DNA from: Butyricicoccus porcorum
GTDB taxonomy: Bacteria > Bacillota > Clostridia > Oscillospirales > Butyricicoccaceae
NCBI RefSeq assembly: GCF_002157465.1
Contig: NZ_NHOC01000007.1
Location: 62,001-126,000, forward strand
Direction: 5' to 3'
DNA: 64,000 nucleotides
Positions 17,708 to 27,306 of this stretch are shown here, one piece after another. Numbering within the stretch: the first letter of the stretch is position 1; each line of letters starts with the position of its first letter. The translations under genes were made by a program, and so were the position numbers. The notes under the pieces are model-generated. The model was not told the origin of the DNA, did no database searches, and was given only the letters and a program-made list of their open reading frames with translations.

Positions 17708-17983
17708 TTAACCTATGTCCAGCAGCCAATCCTCTGTTTCCTCATCGAAGTAAACTGTTTCTCCATCTAATGTTATGTAGGTCATATAGACTATATTGCT
17801 ATACTCTGGAACATAGTAGCACCGGGCTGTTACCTCATGCAAAATATTTTGTCCGAATGCATTGGTTGTTTCATAGGCGGTCCGAATGAGATAATAATAG
17901 GCCGTATATCCATCACTTGTTTGTGAATCGCTGATATAACTATACGCCGTATGAGTCCACTTATAATCACTGTATGGAACACC
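17708..17983 (-). pseudogene. C-terminal fragment of an unknown protein, cut by an IS
   Basis: A minus-strand frame of about 90 codons ends at TAA (17710-17708). It has strongly protein-like, tyrosine-rich text (SDYKWTHTAYSYISDSQTSD, then YVPEYSNIVYMTYITLDGE and YFDEETEDWLLDIG). There is no start codon at its 5' side; the frame closes exactly where IS3-like sequence begins. I infer a gene truncated by the IS. The family is unknown to me; the composition suggests a secreted or phage/toxin-associated beta protein. A hairpin with GTGTGCCAAGG lies beyond its stop. Confidence 0.55.
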
Positions 17984-18874
17984 AATTCATGATTTTTTCA
18001 GTTTGCGCTGGCTGCTCAGACGGCTTTGTAATCTGTCCGAATGCTTATTATAACTACCGGAAACACCGGAAGGCGGATTATTATACCCAAAAATCAGAGG
18101 TGCAGTCACAAATCATGGATATTTACCATGAGCACATGGGCGTGGATGGATATCGGAGCATGACGGTTTATCTGGCGCGCAGAGGATATCATTACAGTCG
18201 AACACCCATTCATAAATATATGAATAATAAAACTGTTCTCTGTCGTGCGTCCGAAAAAGCCGGATTATGGACATGGCAAGCCACAGCTACATAAAGTGTT
18301 TGAAAATAAGCTCCATCAGGATTTTACTGCTGAAAAGCCAAATCAAAAATGGTGTACGGATTTCACATATCTGTTTTTGAAAAACCATGGAGTACGGTAT
18401 AACTGCACCATTCTGGATCTGTATGACCGCAGCGTAATCGCCAGTACACTGGATCGAAACATTGCCAGTGAGCTTGCCATCCGCACGCTGAAAAAGCGTT
18501 GGAATCACAGCCGTCTATCAAAGTCGGAGTGATCCTGCATTCCGATCAGGGGACACAGTATACGTCGAAAGCATTTACCGAATTTTGTGAATCTCAAAAT
18601 GTGACGCAAAGCATGAGCAGGGCAGGTTATCCATATGACAATGCACCAATGGAGCGATACTTTAACACGTTGAAAAGCGAGTGTACAAATTTATATGAAT
18701 TTGCAACGGAAGAATCGCTCTATCAGAAAGTGGAGGAATTTGCATACGTTGACTACAATCATGTACGACCATACACCTTCAATGGATATCGGACCCCGTT
18801 CGAGGCCGGAATGCAGCGTAACTGATTTATGATATTTTTAGCCATAAGTGTTACAAAAAAGCTTGACCACAACA
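17984..18874 (+). mobile_element. Truncated, frameshifted IS3-family element (copy 1)
   Basis: The right end is intact: GTTACAAAAAAGCTTGACCA to CACAACA ending at 18874, identical to the left end of the IS3 element at 29186. The left part including orfA is missing. Inside lies a decayed orfB. The element abuts the truncated gene on its left and another IS3 remnant on its right, so several insertions are stacked here. Confidence 0.75.
17990..18825 (+). pseudogene. IS3-family transposase orfB, multiple frameshifts
   Basis: Readable pieces in three frames give an IS3/IS150-group DDE transposase: SLRWLLRRL, then PNAYYNYRKHRKADYYT to YSRTPIHKYMNN, then HKVFENKLHQDF to NQKWCTDFTYLFL (first catalytic Asp) and, after another shift, VILHSDQGTQYTS (second Asp) and NAPMERYFNTLKSE (Glu). 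The frame changes near 18035, 18250 and 18510. The gene cannot make a functional transposase but could be moved by the related copy downstream, which it resembles closely. Confidence 0.85.
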
Positions 18875-19112
18875 TTTCCAATCTCATAGTAATAGGTAGA
18901 CTTGGACAACCCCAGCGCTTTCAGTAAGTATTTCAGGGTGTATCCTTCTTCGCGCAGTTCTTCGACGAGCGCTGCTTTCTCGCCTTGAGTTGCGCTACAC
19001 ATCTCTCTTCTCTCAAGGCGATCTCTTTTTTTATTACGGCATTCTCCGCTTTCAGTCGCTCATTTTCCGCTCTGAGCCGAATCATCTCTTCGCGTTCTGA
19101 CGGTGTCAGTTT
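18875..19112 (-). mobile_element. Remnant of a second IS3-type element (orfA end, orfB start)
   Basis: On the minus strand, orfA-like coiled-coil text (EEMIRLRAENERLKAENAV) is followed by a slippery A7G and a second frame reading EELREEGYTLKYLLKALGLS and KSTYYYEI, the classic N-terminus of IS3 orfB. The arrangement fits programmed -1 frameshifting. It is cut on one side by IS copy 1 (ending 18874) and on the other by the terminase fragment. It belongs to a different IS3 subtype from the other two. Confidence 0.7.
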
Positions 19113-20678
19113 ATGCTGGACACCTCCTATTATGATAAGGAGTTAGCGGATTACGCGGTCAGCTTTGTTGAGTGCCTTTGCCATACTAAGGGAACCTGGG
19201 CCGGTAAGCCATTTAAGCTCTTGGACTGGCAGGAACAGATTATCAGAGATCTGTTCGGTACGGTTAAACCCAATGGGTACCGACAGTTCAACACTGCATA
19301 TATCGAAATTCCGAAGAAAAACGGCAAGAGCGAGCTGGCAGCAGCGGTTGCCCTCTTACTTTGCTGTGGAGACGGTGAACAGCGTGCCGAGATCTATGGC
19401 TGTGCAGCAGATCGAGGGCAGGCTACCATTGTTTTTGATGTGGCTGCGGATATGGTTCGCATGTGTCCGGCTCTGAATAAGCGCTGCAAAATTCTGACCT
19501 CCTAGAAGCGTATTCTTTTTACGCCAACCAATAGCTTTTATCAGGTGTTGTCGGCAGAAGCCTATAGTAAACACGGCTTTAATATTCACGGTGTTGTATT
19601 TGATGAGCTTCATACACAGCCAAACCGAAAGCTGTTTGACGTCATGACCAAAGGCTCCGGCGATGCCCGTATGCAGCCGCTATATTTTCTGATTACAACG
19701 GCCGGCACGGATACACATAGCATCTGTTTTGAAACCCATCGGAAAGCATTGGATATTTTGGAGGGCAGAAAAATTGATCCAACTTTCTACCCGGTGATTT
19801 ATGGTGCCGGTGATACAGAAGATTGGACTGATCCTAAGGTCTGGCTGAAAGCAAATCCATCTTTGGGTGAGACCATCGGAATGGATAAAGTTGAGGCCGC
19901 TTGCGAAAGTGCAAAGCAGAATCCCGGTGAGGAGAACTCCTTCCGACAGTTGCGTCTGAACCAATGGGTGAAGCAAGCTGCGCGTTGGATGCCGATGGAC
20001 AAATGGGATGCCTTTGCTTATCCAGTCGATGAAGAAATGCTGGAAGGCCGCGTCTGTTATGGCGGCTTGGACTTATCTTCTACCACAGACCTTACTTCCT
20101 TCTGCTTGGTGTTCCCTCCAGAGGATGAGGACGAGCCATATTATGTATTGCCGTATTTCTGGGTTCCTGAGGATACGTTGGAGCTTCGCGTCAAGCGCGA
20201 CCATGTTCCATATGACCTTTGGCACCGACAGGGATATTTAGAAACCACAGAAGGTAATGTTGTTCACTACGGTTATATCGAAAAATTTATTGAACGGCTG
20301 GGAGAATGTTTTAACATTCGTGAGATTGCCTTTGACCGTTGGGGTGCGGTTCAGATGGTACAGAACTTAGAAGGTATGGGATTTACAGTCGTTCCGATGG
20401 GACAGGGTTTTGCCAGCATGTCTCCTCCAACGAAGGAACTGATGAAACTGACGCTGGAAAAGAAGCTGGCACACGGTGGGCATCCAGTACTTCGCTGGAA
20501 TATGGATAATATTTTCATCCGTACAGACCCTGCCGGAAACATCAAAGCAGATAAAGCAAAGCCCACAGAGAAGATTGACGGTGCCATCGCCATGATTATG
20601 GCATTAGACCGTGCAATTCGCTGCGGCAACGATGTCAGTGAATCGGTCTATGACAGCCGAGGACTGCTGTTTATCTGA
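19113..20678 (+). pseudogene. Phage terminase large subunit with an internal amber codon
   Basis: This is the ATP-driven DNA-packaging motor of an HK97-like tailed phage (Terminase_1 family). Recognisable text: HTKGTWAGKPFKLLDWQEQ, IEIPKKNGKSELAAAVALLL containing the Walker A, then VVFDELHTQPNRKLFDVMTK (Walker B) and the C-terminal nuclease region with YGGLDLSSTTDLTS. The frame is continuous across the whole length except for a TAG at 19503-19505, where relatives carry a glutamine (ILASQKR), so a single C-to-T change is the simplest cause. The N-terminus is also cut at the IS border. No portal, protease or capsid gene follows. Confidence 0.85.
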
Positions 20679-20762
20679 CGGCACACAGTTGGATTTTTTG
20701 CCCTAGCAAGTCGAAAACTATCGAATATAAAGAAGTTTTAGACTTACACTTCAGAAACTATT

Positions 20763-20790
20763 TACTTTCTCGAGATTTTGGATATAATAG
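20763..20790 (+). promoter_or_regulatory. Probable promoter for AAA_14/DUF4143 gene 1
   Basis: TTTACT (20763-20768), 16-bp spacer, then a perfect TATAAT (20785-20790), 25 bp before the start. AGGAGG follows. Confidence 0.55.
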
Positions 20791-20815
20791 AATCAAGAAA
20801 TTCAGGAGGTGCGTT

Positions 20816-22048
20816 ATGACCGAATTGATTAATCGACCCCAATATCTGAATCAGCTGATTCAAAACAAGGATGTGGATTTGGTGAAAATCGTCACCGGCA
20901 TCCGACGCTGCGGAAAATCGTCCTTACTGGATTTGTTCCATCAGTATCTGTTGGAGCAAGGTGTGCCGGATTCTCATATTATCCATATGAACCTGGAGTC
21001 TTTGCGCTATCGTGACTTGACCGATTATCTTTCGTTTTATGATTATGTCAGCAAGCAGATTGCTGAGGAAGGAAAGACCTACCTTATCTTTGATGAACTG
21101 CAGGCAGTGGAGCACTGGGAAAAAGCAATCGAGTCGTTCCGTTTGGATTTTGATGTAGACATCTATATCACGGGCTCCAATGCTTACCTGTTGTCCACGG
21201 AATTTTCTACGCTGCTCTCCGGCAGATATGTAGAGATACGGATGCTGCCGCTGTCGTTTAAGGAGTTTCTGGACTTTTATGAATTTGCAGCCGATGTAAC
21301 TATGGATGAAAAATTCCAGAAGTATCTCCAATTCGGCGGGATGCCTATTTTGCGAGAATATAAGTTCAACGAAGCCAGAAGCAACCAGGCGTTGGAGGGT
21401 ATCTATTCCACTGTAGTACTGCGGGATATTTTGCAGCGCAACAGTGGAGCAGACCAGGCAATGCTTCAGAAAATCATGCTGTTTCTGTGCTCCAACATCG
21501 GCAGTATCACTTCCCCAAACAGCATCGGAAATGTGCTCTCCAACGAGGGAGATATTCATACCGGAAAGCAGAAAAACATCGCAGGGAAAACGGTGGACAA
21601 ATATATTTCCATGCTGTGCAATGCATTTGTATTCTTCTCTGTTGGTCGGTACGATGTAAAAGGCAAGCAGCTTTTGAAAACGCTGGGCAAGAACTATATC
21701 ATTGATATGGGCTTTCGCAATATGCTGTTAGGCTATCGAGATGTTGACCGCGGGCATATTATTGAGAACATCGTATTTCTGGAACTTCTCCGCCGTGACT
21801 ATCGGATGTATATCGGAAAAGTTGGAGAAACAGAGGTTGACTTCGTTGCGGAAAAGCCAAATGATAAGGTATATATCCAAGTGACGGAGAGTATGCAGTC
21901 ACCGGAGACCCGTGAACGGGAACTTCGCCCACTGCGCCTGATTCCAGACAACTATGAAAAAATCGTGCTGTCTATGGACCGCAGCTTTATCAATTCCTAT
22001 GATGGCATCAAGTCCGAAAATCTCATAGATTGGCTGCTCACCGAATAA
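20816..22048 (+). CDS. AAA_14/DUF4143 family ATPase (copy 1)
   Basis: A 410-residue ATPase with an N-terminal AAA_14 domain (Walker A GIRRCGKSS near residue 30, Walker B YLIFDELQAV near 97, sensor-like YITGSNAYLLS) and a C-terminal DUF4143 domain of restriction-endonuclease-like fold (ENIVFLELLRRDYRMYIGK followed by EVDFV). The cellular role of this family is not established; it is frequent in mobile and accessory DNA. The start at 20816 is set by AGGAGGTGCGTT. Unlike its surroundings, the gene is intact. A related gene lies at 27711. A hairpin follows the stop. Confidence 0.9.
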   Translation: MTELINRPQYLNQLIQNKDVDLVKIVTGIRRCGKSSLLDLFHQYLLEQGVPDSHIIHMNLESLRYRDLTDYLSFYDYVSKQIAEEGKTYLIFDELQAVEHWEKAIESFRLDFDVDIYITGSNAYLLSTEFSTLLSGRYVEIRMLPLSFKEFLDFYEFAADVTMDEKFQKYLQFGGMPILREYKFNEARSNQALEGIYSTVVLRDILQRNSGADQAMLQKIMLFLCSNIGSITSPNSIGNVLSNEGDIHTGKQKNIAGKTVDKYISMLCNAFVFFSVGRYDVKGKQLLKTLGKNYIIDMGFRNMLLGYRDVDRGHIIENIVFLELLRRDYRMYIGKVGETEVDFVAEKPNDKVYIQVTESMQSPETRERELRPLRLIPDNYEKIVLSMDRSFINSYDGIKSENLIDWLLTE

Positions 22049-22085
22049 GCATTGCATTTTCGATGCGGAATCAAAAGTTTCTGCA

Positions 22086-22131
22086 TTTCAAGTCGGAAAC
22101 TCCTAAAATCAAAACACTTTCGGACTTGAAA
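22086..22131 (+). terminator. Hairpin after AAA_14 gene 1
   Basis: TTTCAAGTCGGAAA (22086-22099) pairs with TTTCGGACTTGAAA (22118-22131), a 14-bp stem with one mismatch. No T tract, so terminator function is uncertain. Confidence 0.45.
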
Positions 22132-22189
22132 ATAGCTACATTCAAACTCTTCAAAGCATCTGTCTGATAGGCAGGTGCATTTGGTACTA

Positions 22190-22330
22190 TAAAAGCGTAA
22201 GTGTAAGGCACCGACGGGTGTTTCACATTTGCGCTTATTCTTTTACAATAAGGGAGTAATTGGTCTGGCGTGGTGCTTTTTGGAGCGAAGCCTCCGACAT
22301 AAAAACTGCCAGCCATCCCTTATTGTAAAC
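22190..22330 (+). ncRNA. Candidate IS110 bridge RNA region
   Basis: The 350-bp non-coding stretch upstream of the IS110 transposase folds strongly. One stem pairs AAGCGTAAGTGT (from about 22195) with ACATTTGCGCTT, capped by CACC/GGTG. A second has a perfect 12-bp closing helix TACAATAAGGGA (22244-22255) / TCCCTTATTGTA (22316-22327), enclosing CTGGC/GCCAG and a GGAG/CTCC hairpin with large internal loops. IS110-group elements encode a bridge RNA with such loops in the left non-coding end, known from IS621. Assignment here is by position and fold only. Confidence 0.45.
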
Positions 22331-22441
22331 ATTCGATTAAGCAGGTTGAAACCGGAATGGGCTTTCGCGTAACGAACCAAACTGAATAGCAATAAGTGCA
22401 GATGGGATTACAATTACAGATTTCAATCAGGAGGGTTTAAC

Positions 22442-23650
22442 ATGACAAGCGTTGGCATTGATGTATCGAAGGTCAAAAGTACCGTCTGTATTCTCCGACC
22501 ATACGGAGAAGTAATTGCTTCACCATATGAAGTACAGCACAGTGAGCCGGAGATCAAAGAGCTCATATCCCGAATCAAGGCTGTTGACGGAGAGGTTCAG
22601 ATCGTAATGGAAGCCACCGGAGCTTATCATCTACCGTTGCTTTCCAGTTTCAAGGAAGCTGGCCTTTTTGTGAGCGTTGTCAATCCGTTGTCTATGAAGC
22701 GGTATGCTTCGACGGCCATTCGCAAGGGCAAAACCGATAAAATGGATGCCGTGAGAATTGCAAACTACGGGATTGACAATTGGTTTAAGCTGGTGGATTA
22801 TATACTGCCGGATGAAATATATGCCCAGCTTAGAATTTTGGGGCGGCAATACGCCCACTATATTACGATTCGGATTGAAAGTAAACTGGCTTTGACTAAT
22901 CTGTTGGACAGGACTATGCCCGGAATAAAGAGCTTACTCAGCTGAAAACGTTCGGAAGAGCCAACAAAGGACAAACTCAGTGATTTTGTAGCGGAATACT
23001 GGCATTTTGACAACATTACAAAGAAAAGTGAAGCTCAGTTCGTTCGGTGTTATTGTAACTGGGCCAAAAAGAAAGGATACCATGCAAGTGAATCCAAGGC
23101 AAAAGAAATTTACACCTTGGCTTGCAATGGTATCCCTACTTTGCCCTCCGGCGCCGCATCGACCAAAATGTTAACGCTGGAGGCTGTGAGAGTCCTAAAA
23201 GAAGTGAACAAGACTCTGGAAACTATTTTAGCACAAATGCAGGAGCTTGCAACTACTTTACCCGAATACAATACTGTTCGTGCTATGAATGGCGTTGGTG
23301 ATGTTTTAGCGCCAAGGCTGATTGCCGAGATTGGCGATGTTCGACGTTTCCATAGCGGAAGCGCACTAATTGCCTTTGCCGGGATTGACTCGCCACCGTT
23401 TCAGTCAGGCAGCTTTACAGGGACACAGCGTAAAATCTCTAAACGAGGATCTTCACTGCTTCGTAAAACCGGATATGAAGTAATGAAATGCCTAAAGGCT
23501 GTGAAACCAACCGAGGACGCGGCTGTTTATCTGTATATGCTCAAAAAAGAAGCCAAGGGTAAACCTAAAAAAGTGGCAAAGATTGCAGCCCTCAACAAGT
23601 TCCTGCATATTTATTACGCCCGCGTGAGCGAGGTGTACGCAGCGGAATAA
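22442..23650 (+). pseudogene. IS110-family DEDD transposase with an in-frame stop
   Basis: The N-terminal RuvC-like domain carries all four DEDD residues: Asp7 (GIDVSK), Glu57 (MEATGAYH), Asp99 and Asp102 (KTDKMDAVRIANYG). The C-terminal Transposase_20 domain with catalytic serine region is recognisable at AMNGVGDVLAPRLIAEIGD and FAGIDSPPFQSGSFTG. Both halves share one frame, broken only by TGA at 22943-22945 (codon 168), where a tryptophan is expected; the connecting text ERSEEPTKDKLSDFVAEYWH-like remains readable. The start follows AGGAGG. IS110 recombinases insert with an RNA guide; this copy is probably dead. Confidence 0.88.
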
Positions 23651-23731
23651 TAATCCCAGCTTCATTAGGTCAGCGGATTCCCGGTGGCCCGCTTTGCTAT
23701 ACCTTTTTTCTCAATAATATTTTTCTCGTCT

Positions 23732-23769
23732 TGCTAAGATTTGTCCTTGACTTTTCTTAGCAGGTTTTT
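23732..23769 (+). terminator. Terminator-like hairpin right of IS110
   Basis: TGCTAAGA (23732-23739) pairs with TCTTAGCA (23755-23762), followed by GGTTTTTA. It sits at the border between the IS110 region and the topB fragment. Confidence 0.5.
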
Positions 23770-25184
23770 ATACGGTGAAGCTGGATGCCGGTGATTTCAC
23801 GGCGGTCAGTGAAAAGATGAAAAACAAGCCGGATGCGGAAAACCTGAAATCTGCCTGCACAGGAGCGCCGGCGGTGATCCGAAGTGTGAAGCAGAAGGAG
23901 AAATCCGAAAAAGCCCCGGCGCTCTATGACCTGACGACACTCCAGAGAGATGCCAACCGTATCCTGGGCTTTACCGCTCAGCAGACGCTGGACTATCTTC
24001 AGTCCCTGTATGAGAAAAAGCTCTGCACCTATCCGCGAACCGACAGCCGCTTCCTGACGGACGATATGGAAAGCGGAGTTCCGGCCGTCGCGGCCTGCGC
24101 CGCCGGAATTCTCGGCGTATCGGTCGGAGATGTGTTTGCAAAACAGGTCTGCAACAGCCGCAGGGCTTCCGACCATCACGCCGTCATTCCTACGATGGCT
24201 GCCGGAGAAGCCGAACTCTCTGCTCTGACAGCCGGAGAGCGCGAGGTGCTGAAGCTGGTTGCCCGTCAGGTTCTGATGGCGGTCAGTGCGCCGTACACCT
24301 ATCTGGAAACGGTGGCAACCGTCGAATGCGGCGGACAGGTTTTCACCGCAAAAGGAAAAACCGTGCTGAACGCCGGTTGGAAAAGCTATGCGGCGGGCGA
24401 ACAGAAGGAAAAGGTGCTCCCTCCGATGACCGAAGGACAGTCCATTGACAGTTTTGCTGTTTCGATGGAGGAAGGAAAAACAAAGCCGCCTGCCCGATAA
24501 ACCGAGGATACGCTGCTTTCCGCCATGGAAAATGCGGGAGCCAAGGAAATGCCGGACGATGCCGAGCGCAAGGGGCTGGGCACGCCCGCTACCCGCGCCG
24601 GGATTCTGGAGAAACTGGTTTCCTCCGGCTTTGTGGAGCGAAAGAAAAATAAAAAGGCGGTCAGCCTGGTTCCCCAGGATATCGGCATCTCCCTGATCAC
24701 GGTGCTTCCGGAGCAGCTTCAGTCTCCGCTGTTAATTGCGGAATGGGAGAACATGCTGAAGGAGATCGAGCGCGGCGAGCTCTCTCCGGAGGCGTTTATG
24801 GCGCAGATCAGCCGCATGGTTTCCGAGCTGGTGCGTGACTACGAACCTGTGAGCGGTGCGGAGGTGCTGTTCCCGTCCGGACGCCCGGTGGTCGGAAAAT
24901 GTCCCCGCTGCGGCAGTCCGGTTACGGAGAGCAAGACCGGCTTTTTCTGTGAGCGCCGCGACTGCCGCTTCGGACTCTGGAAGGACAACCGCTATCTGTC
25001 CGCAAAGCACATCATTCTGACAAAAAAGATGGCGGAGGCGCTTCTGAAGGATGGAAAAACCTTTGTCAGCGGCATGTACTCCGAAAAGACCGGCAAAAGC
25101 TATTCTGCCTACCTCGTACTGACGGACGACGGGCAGAAATCCAGCTACGCACTGGAGTTTGACAGGGAGAAAACCGGCGCATGA
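23763..25184 (+). pseudogene. topB: Topoisomerase III (TopB) of a conjugative element, truncated and with a stop codon
   Basis: Type IA topoisomerases of this kind accompany Tn1549-like conjugative transposons. The N-terminal Toprim domain is missing; the frame enters at YTVKLDAGDFTAVSE. The catalytic-tyrosine motif CTYPRTDSRFLTDDM is present, then SDHHAVIPT, GLGTPATRAGILEKL and C-terminal zinc-ribbon cysteines (CPRCGSPVTESKTGFFCERR). A TAA at 24498-24500 interrupts the frame between PPAR and TEDTLLSAM, where relatives read a tyrosine. Everything else is in frame. The downstream gene overlaps its stop by ATGA, as in intact elements. Confidence 0.88.
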
Positions 25185-25489
25185 AGCTGAGCCCCGCAGA
25201 ACGCGAAACGATTATCCTGTTTTCCGATGCAGACGATACCACCAGCGTCTACACCTACGACAGGAGGCTGATTAAAAAGCTGGACGCCCTTTGCAGAAAA
25301 TGTCCGGAAGAAGTGTATGAGGAGAAGAAGCGTTCCTCTGCCGGTGCGAAAAGCTATATCGTGCCGAAAAGCTGTGTTTCCGTCCGAGAGCCGTTTTCCA
25401 GAGCGCGGCGCGAGGCGGCCAGCAGGCGTGCAAAGGAGGCCGGCACCGTCCCGCCGGACAGAAGCAAAGGCCGCGATTCAGATGAATAA
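25181..25489 (+). CDS. Small conserved conjugative-element protein
   Basis: A 102-residue protein that follows topB in Tn1549-like elements. Its conserved pattern is MKLSPAERETIILFSDADDT, YDRRLIKKLDALCRKCPEE and SVREPFSRARREAASRRAKE; a similar protein occupies the same position in related elements, often with uninformative or unreliable names. It is charged and soluble. The start overlaps topB (ATGA). The last 20 residues are low-complexity and basic/acidic. Function is unknown to me; it is likely a transfer accessory factor by association. Confidence 0.75.
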   Translation: MKLSPAERETIILFSDADDTTSVYTYDRRLIKKLDALCRKCPEEVYEEKKRSSAGAKSYIVPKSCVSVREPFSRARREAASRRAKEAGTVPPDRSKGRDSDE

Positions 25490-25548
25490 TGCAGGGAGAT
25501 GGGCGCAGGGCTTCGGCTCTGCGCCCTGTTTCCCGGAAAGGATGGTAT

Positions 25549-26880
25549 ATGGCAGAAAAACAGAACAGCAAGGACAAGCTGAAGGAGATCACAGCGAGCA
25601 TTGAGGACGGCATCAAGGAGCTGTTCCAGTCGGAGACCTATGCGCAGTATCTTCAGACCATGAGCCGGTTTCACCATTACAGCGTCAACAATCAGGTGCT
25701 GATCCACATGCAAAAGCCGGACGCCACGCTGGTGGCGGGCTTCAATAAGTGGAAAAATCAGTTCGGCAGAAATGTCATCAAGGGAGAACACGGCATAAAA
25801 ATCATCGCCCCGACTCCCTTTAAGAAGAAAATCGAGCAGGAAACGCTCGACCCGGATACGCATCTTCCCATGCTGGATGCGGACGGGAAAGTTATTACAG
25901 AGGAAAAGACCATCCAGATTCCCATGTACAAGCCGGTGACGGTGTTCGACGTTTCGCAGACCGAGGGCAAGCCTTTGCCCCAGCTGGCCCATGACCTGTC
26001 GGGCAATGTGGCGAATTACGATGTGTTCATGGAGGCGCTGCGCCGCTCCTCTCCGGTTCCCATCTCCATGGAAGTGATGGGCGGCGGCATGGACGGTTAC
26101 TTTGACCTGGAGCATCAGGATATCGCCATCCGCAGAGGCATGAGCGAAGTGCAGACGGTATCTGCGGTCATACATGAGATGGCGCATGCCCTACTTCACA
26201 ATCGCAAGACAGCGGATGAACCTGCTCCGGGCTGGAATGTGGTTATGGTCAGCGAAGGAGGAACGAAGCGCGCATTCAGTTCCGGTTTTGAGACTGAGGA
26301 AGAAGCGGAGAAGTTCGCTGAGTCGGAGGGCTGGCGCTATGTGGATGAGAATGAATTTGAGTGGCGTCTGGAAGTTGAGGAAGCATCCTCCGAAGTGAAG
26401 GTACAGACACTCTCCCGCAGTACCGAAGAAGTACAGGCGGAAAGTATCTCTTATGCGGTGTGCGCTTATTACGGCATCGCTACCGGCGACAACAGCTTCG
26501 GCTATATTGCATCTTGGTCGAAGGATAAAACTCTGCCGGAGCTACGGGAAAGTCTGGAAGTGATCAGCAAGACTGCCGACGGTCTTATCAACGATATCGA
26601 CCGGCATTATGCGGAAATCCTGAAAGAGCGCGAGGCGGAGCTGATTGCCGCTGAACCTGCCATGGCGATGGAGCGCCTTTATGCCGTGGATGAGCGGTAT
26701 CTTCATGTTCAGCGCACAGACACTGGTGTGGATTACACGATTTACGATAAGGCATCCATGAAGGAACTCGACGGCGGTCAGCTGGATATGGAGATCAGCA
26801 CGCTGGCCGGCGCGGTGCTTGAAATCTGCAACTCCCATGGAATCGGGCAGAAGGCCCCGAGATATCGGGATACTGGATGA
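25549..26880 (+). CDS. ArdC-like antirestriction/zinc metallopeptidase-type protein, frameshifted near its end
   Basis: The N-terminal ArdC-type ssDNA-binding domain (about residues 10-110, with YSVNNQVLIHMQKPDATLVA) is followed by a metallopeptidase-like domain with the zinc motif HEMAHALLH near residue 212 and a downstream Glu region (EVQAESISYAVCAYYGI). Such proteins of conjugative transposons protect incoming DNA and are often annotated LtrC-like. The start follows GGAAAGGATGGTAT. The frame stops after KAPRYRDTG; in relatives the protein continues with a DUF4316/YodL region, which here resumes in another frame from about 26866. A one- or two-base change near 26868 explains this. Confidence 0.85.
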   Translation: MAEKQNSKDKLKEITASIEDGIKELFQSETYAQYLQTMSRFHHYSVNNQVLIHMQKPDATLVAGFNKWKNQFGRNVIKGEHGIKIIAPTPFKKKIEQETLDPDTHLPMLDADGKVITEEKTIQIPMYKPVTVFDVSQTEGKPLPQLAHDLSGNVANYDVFMEALRRSSPVPISMEVMGGGMDGYFDLEHQDIAIRRGMSEVQTVSAVIHEMAHALLHNRKTADEPAPGWNVVMVSEGGTKRAFSSGFETEEEAEKFAESEGWRYVDENEFEWRLEVEEASSEVKVQTLSRSTEEVQAESISYAVCAYYGIATGDNSFGYIASWSKDKTLPELRESLEVISKTADGLINDIDRHYAEILKEREAELIAAEPAMAMERLYAVDERYLHVQRTDTGVDYTIYDKASMKELDGGQLDMEISTLAGAVLEICNSHGIGQKAPRYRDTG

Positions 26881-27306
26881 GCTGCAGGCCGCGCAGGATG
26901 CAGCGATTGCCATCGAGCCGCCTGTGCAGGGGAATCCGGAGCCGGAGACGGACATTCCACCTGACCCGGCAATTTCCGTGGAGGCACGGAACGCTTACGG
27001 CTATACGGATGATGCGATGCTCCCGCTGACAAAAGAACGTGCTATGGAGCTGTTTGAACGCGATGTGCCGGTGTATCTTCTCTATGGAGATACATCATCA
27101 ACAACGGTCCAAAGGAACAGCCGGAGGTCAAGCCAAAGGCGCCCGATTTATCGGCGCTGTTTGAAGCCGCAAAACAGGTTATTCAGGAAGATAAGCAGGA
27201 TTCTGAACCGGGTAAAAAGCCTTCCGTTCTGGCAATGCTCCACGCACCCGCGCCGTCCAGAAGCGAAAAGACCGCGCAGACAAAAAAGCGCAGAAAGGGA
27301 TTTGAT
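26866..27306 (+). pseudogene. Displaced C-terminal part of the ArdC/DUF4316/YodL protein with internal deletion
   Basis: The text ILDELQAAQDAAIAIEPP to YTDDAMLPLTKERAMELFER continues the upstream protein in a new frame. Near 27095 it jumps frame again: VYLLYGD is followed by IINNGPKEQPEVKP, whereas relatives have well over 100 residues between these points, including a YodL domain. The tail GKKPSVLAMLHAPAPS is the normal C-terminus. So one frameshift and one large internal deletion separate recognisable ends. It reads in frame into the TTRAP gene. Confidence 0.7.

Noticed and set aside
22943-22945. Selenocysteine or UGA recoding in the IS110 transposase
   Set aside because: No SECIS-like element sought is evident, tryptophan is expected there, and neighbouring genes carry TAG and TAA breaks instead.
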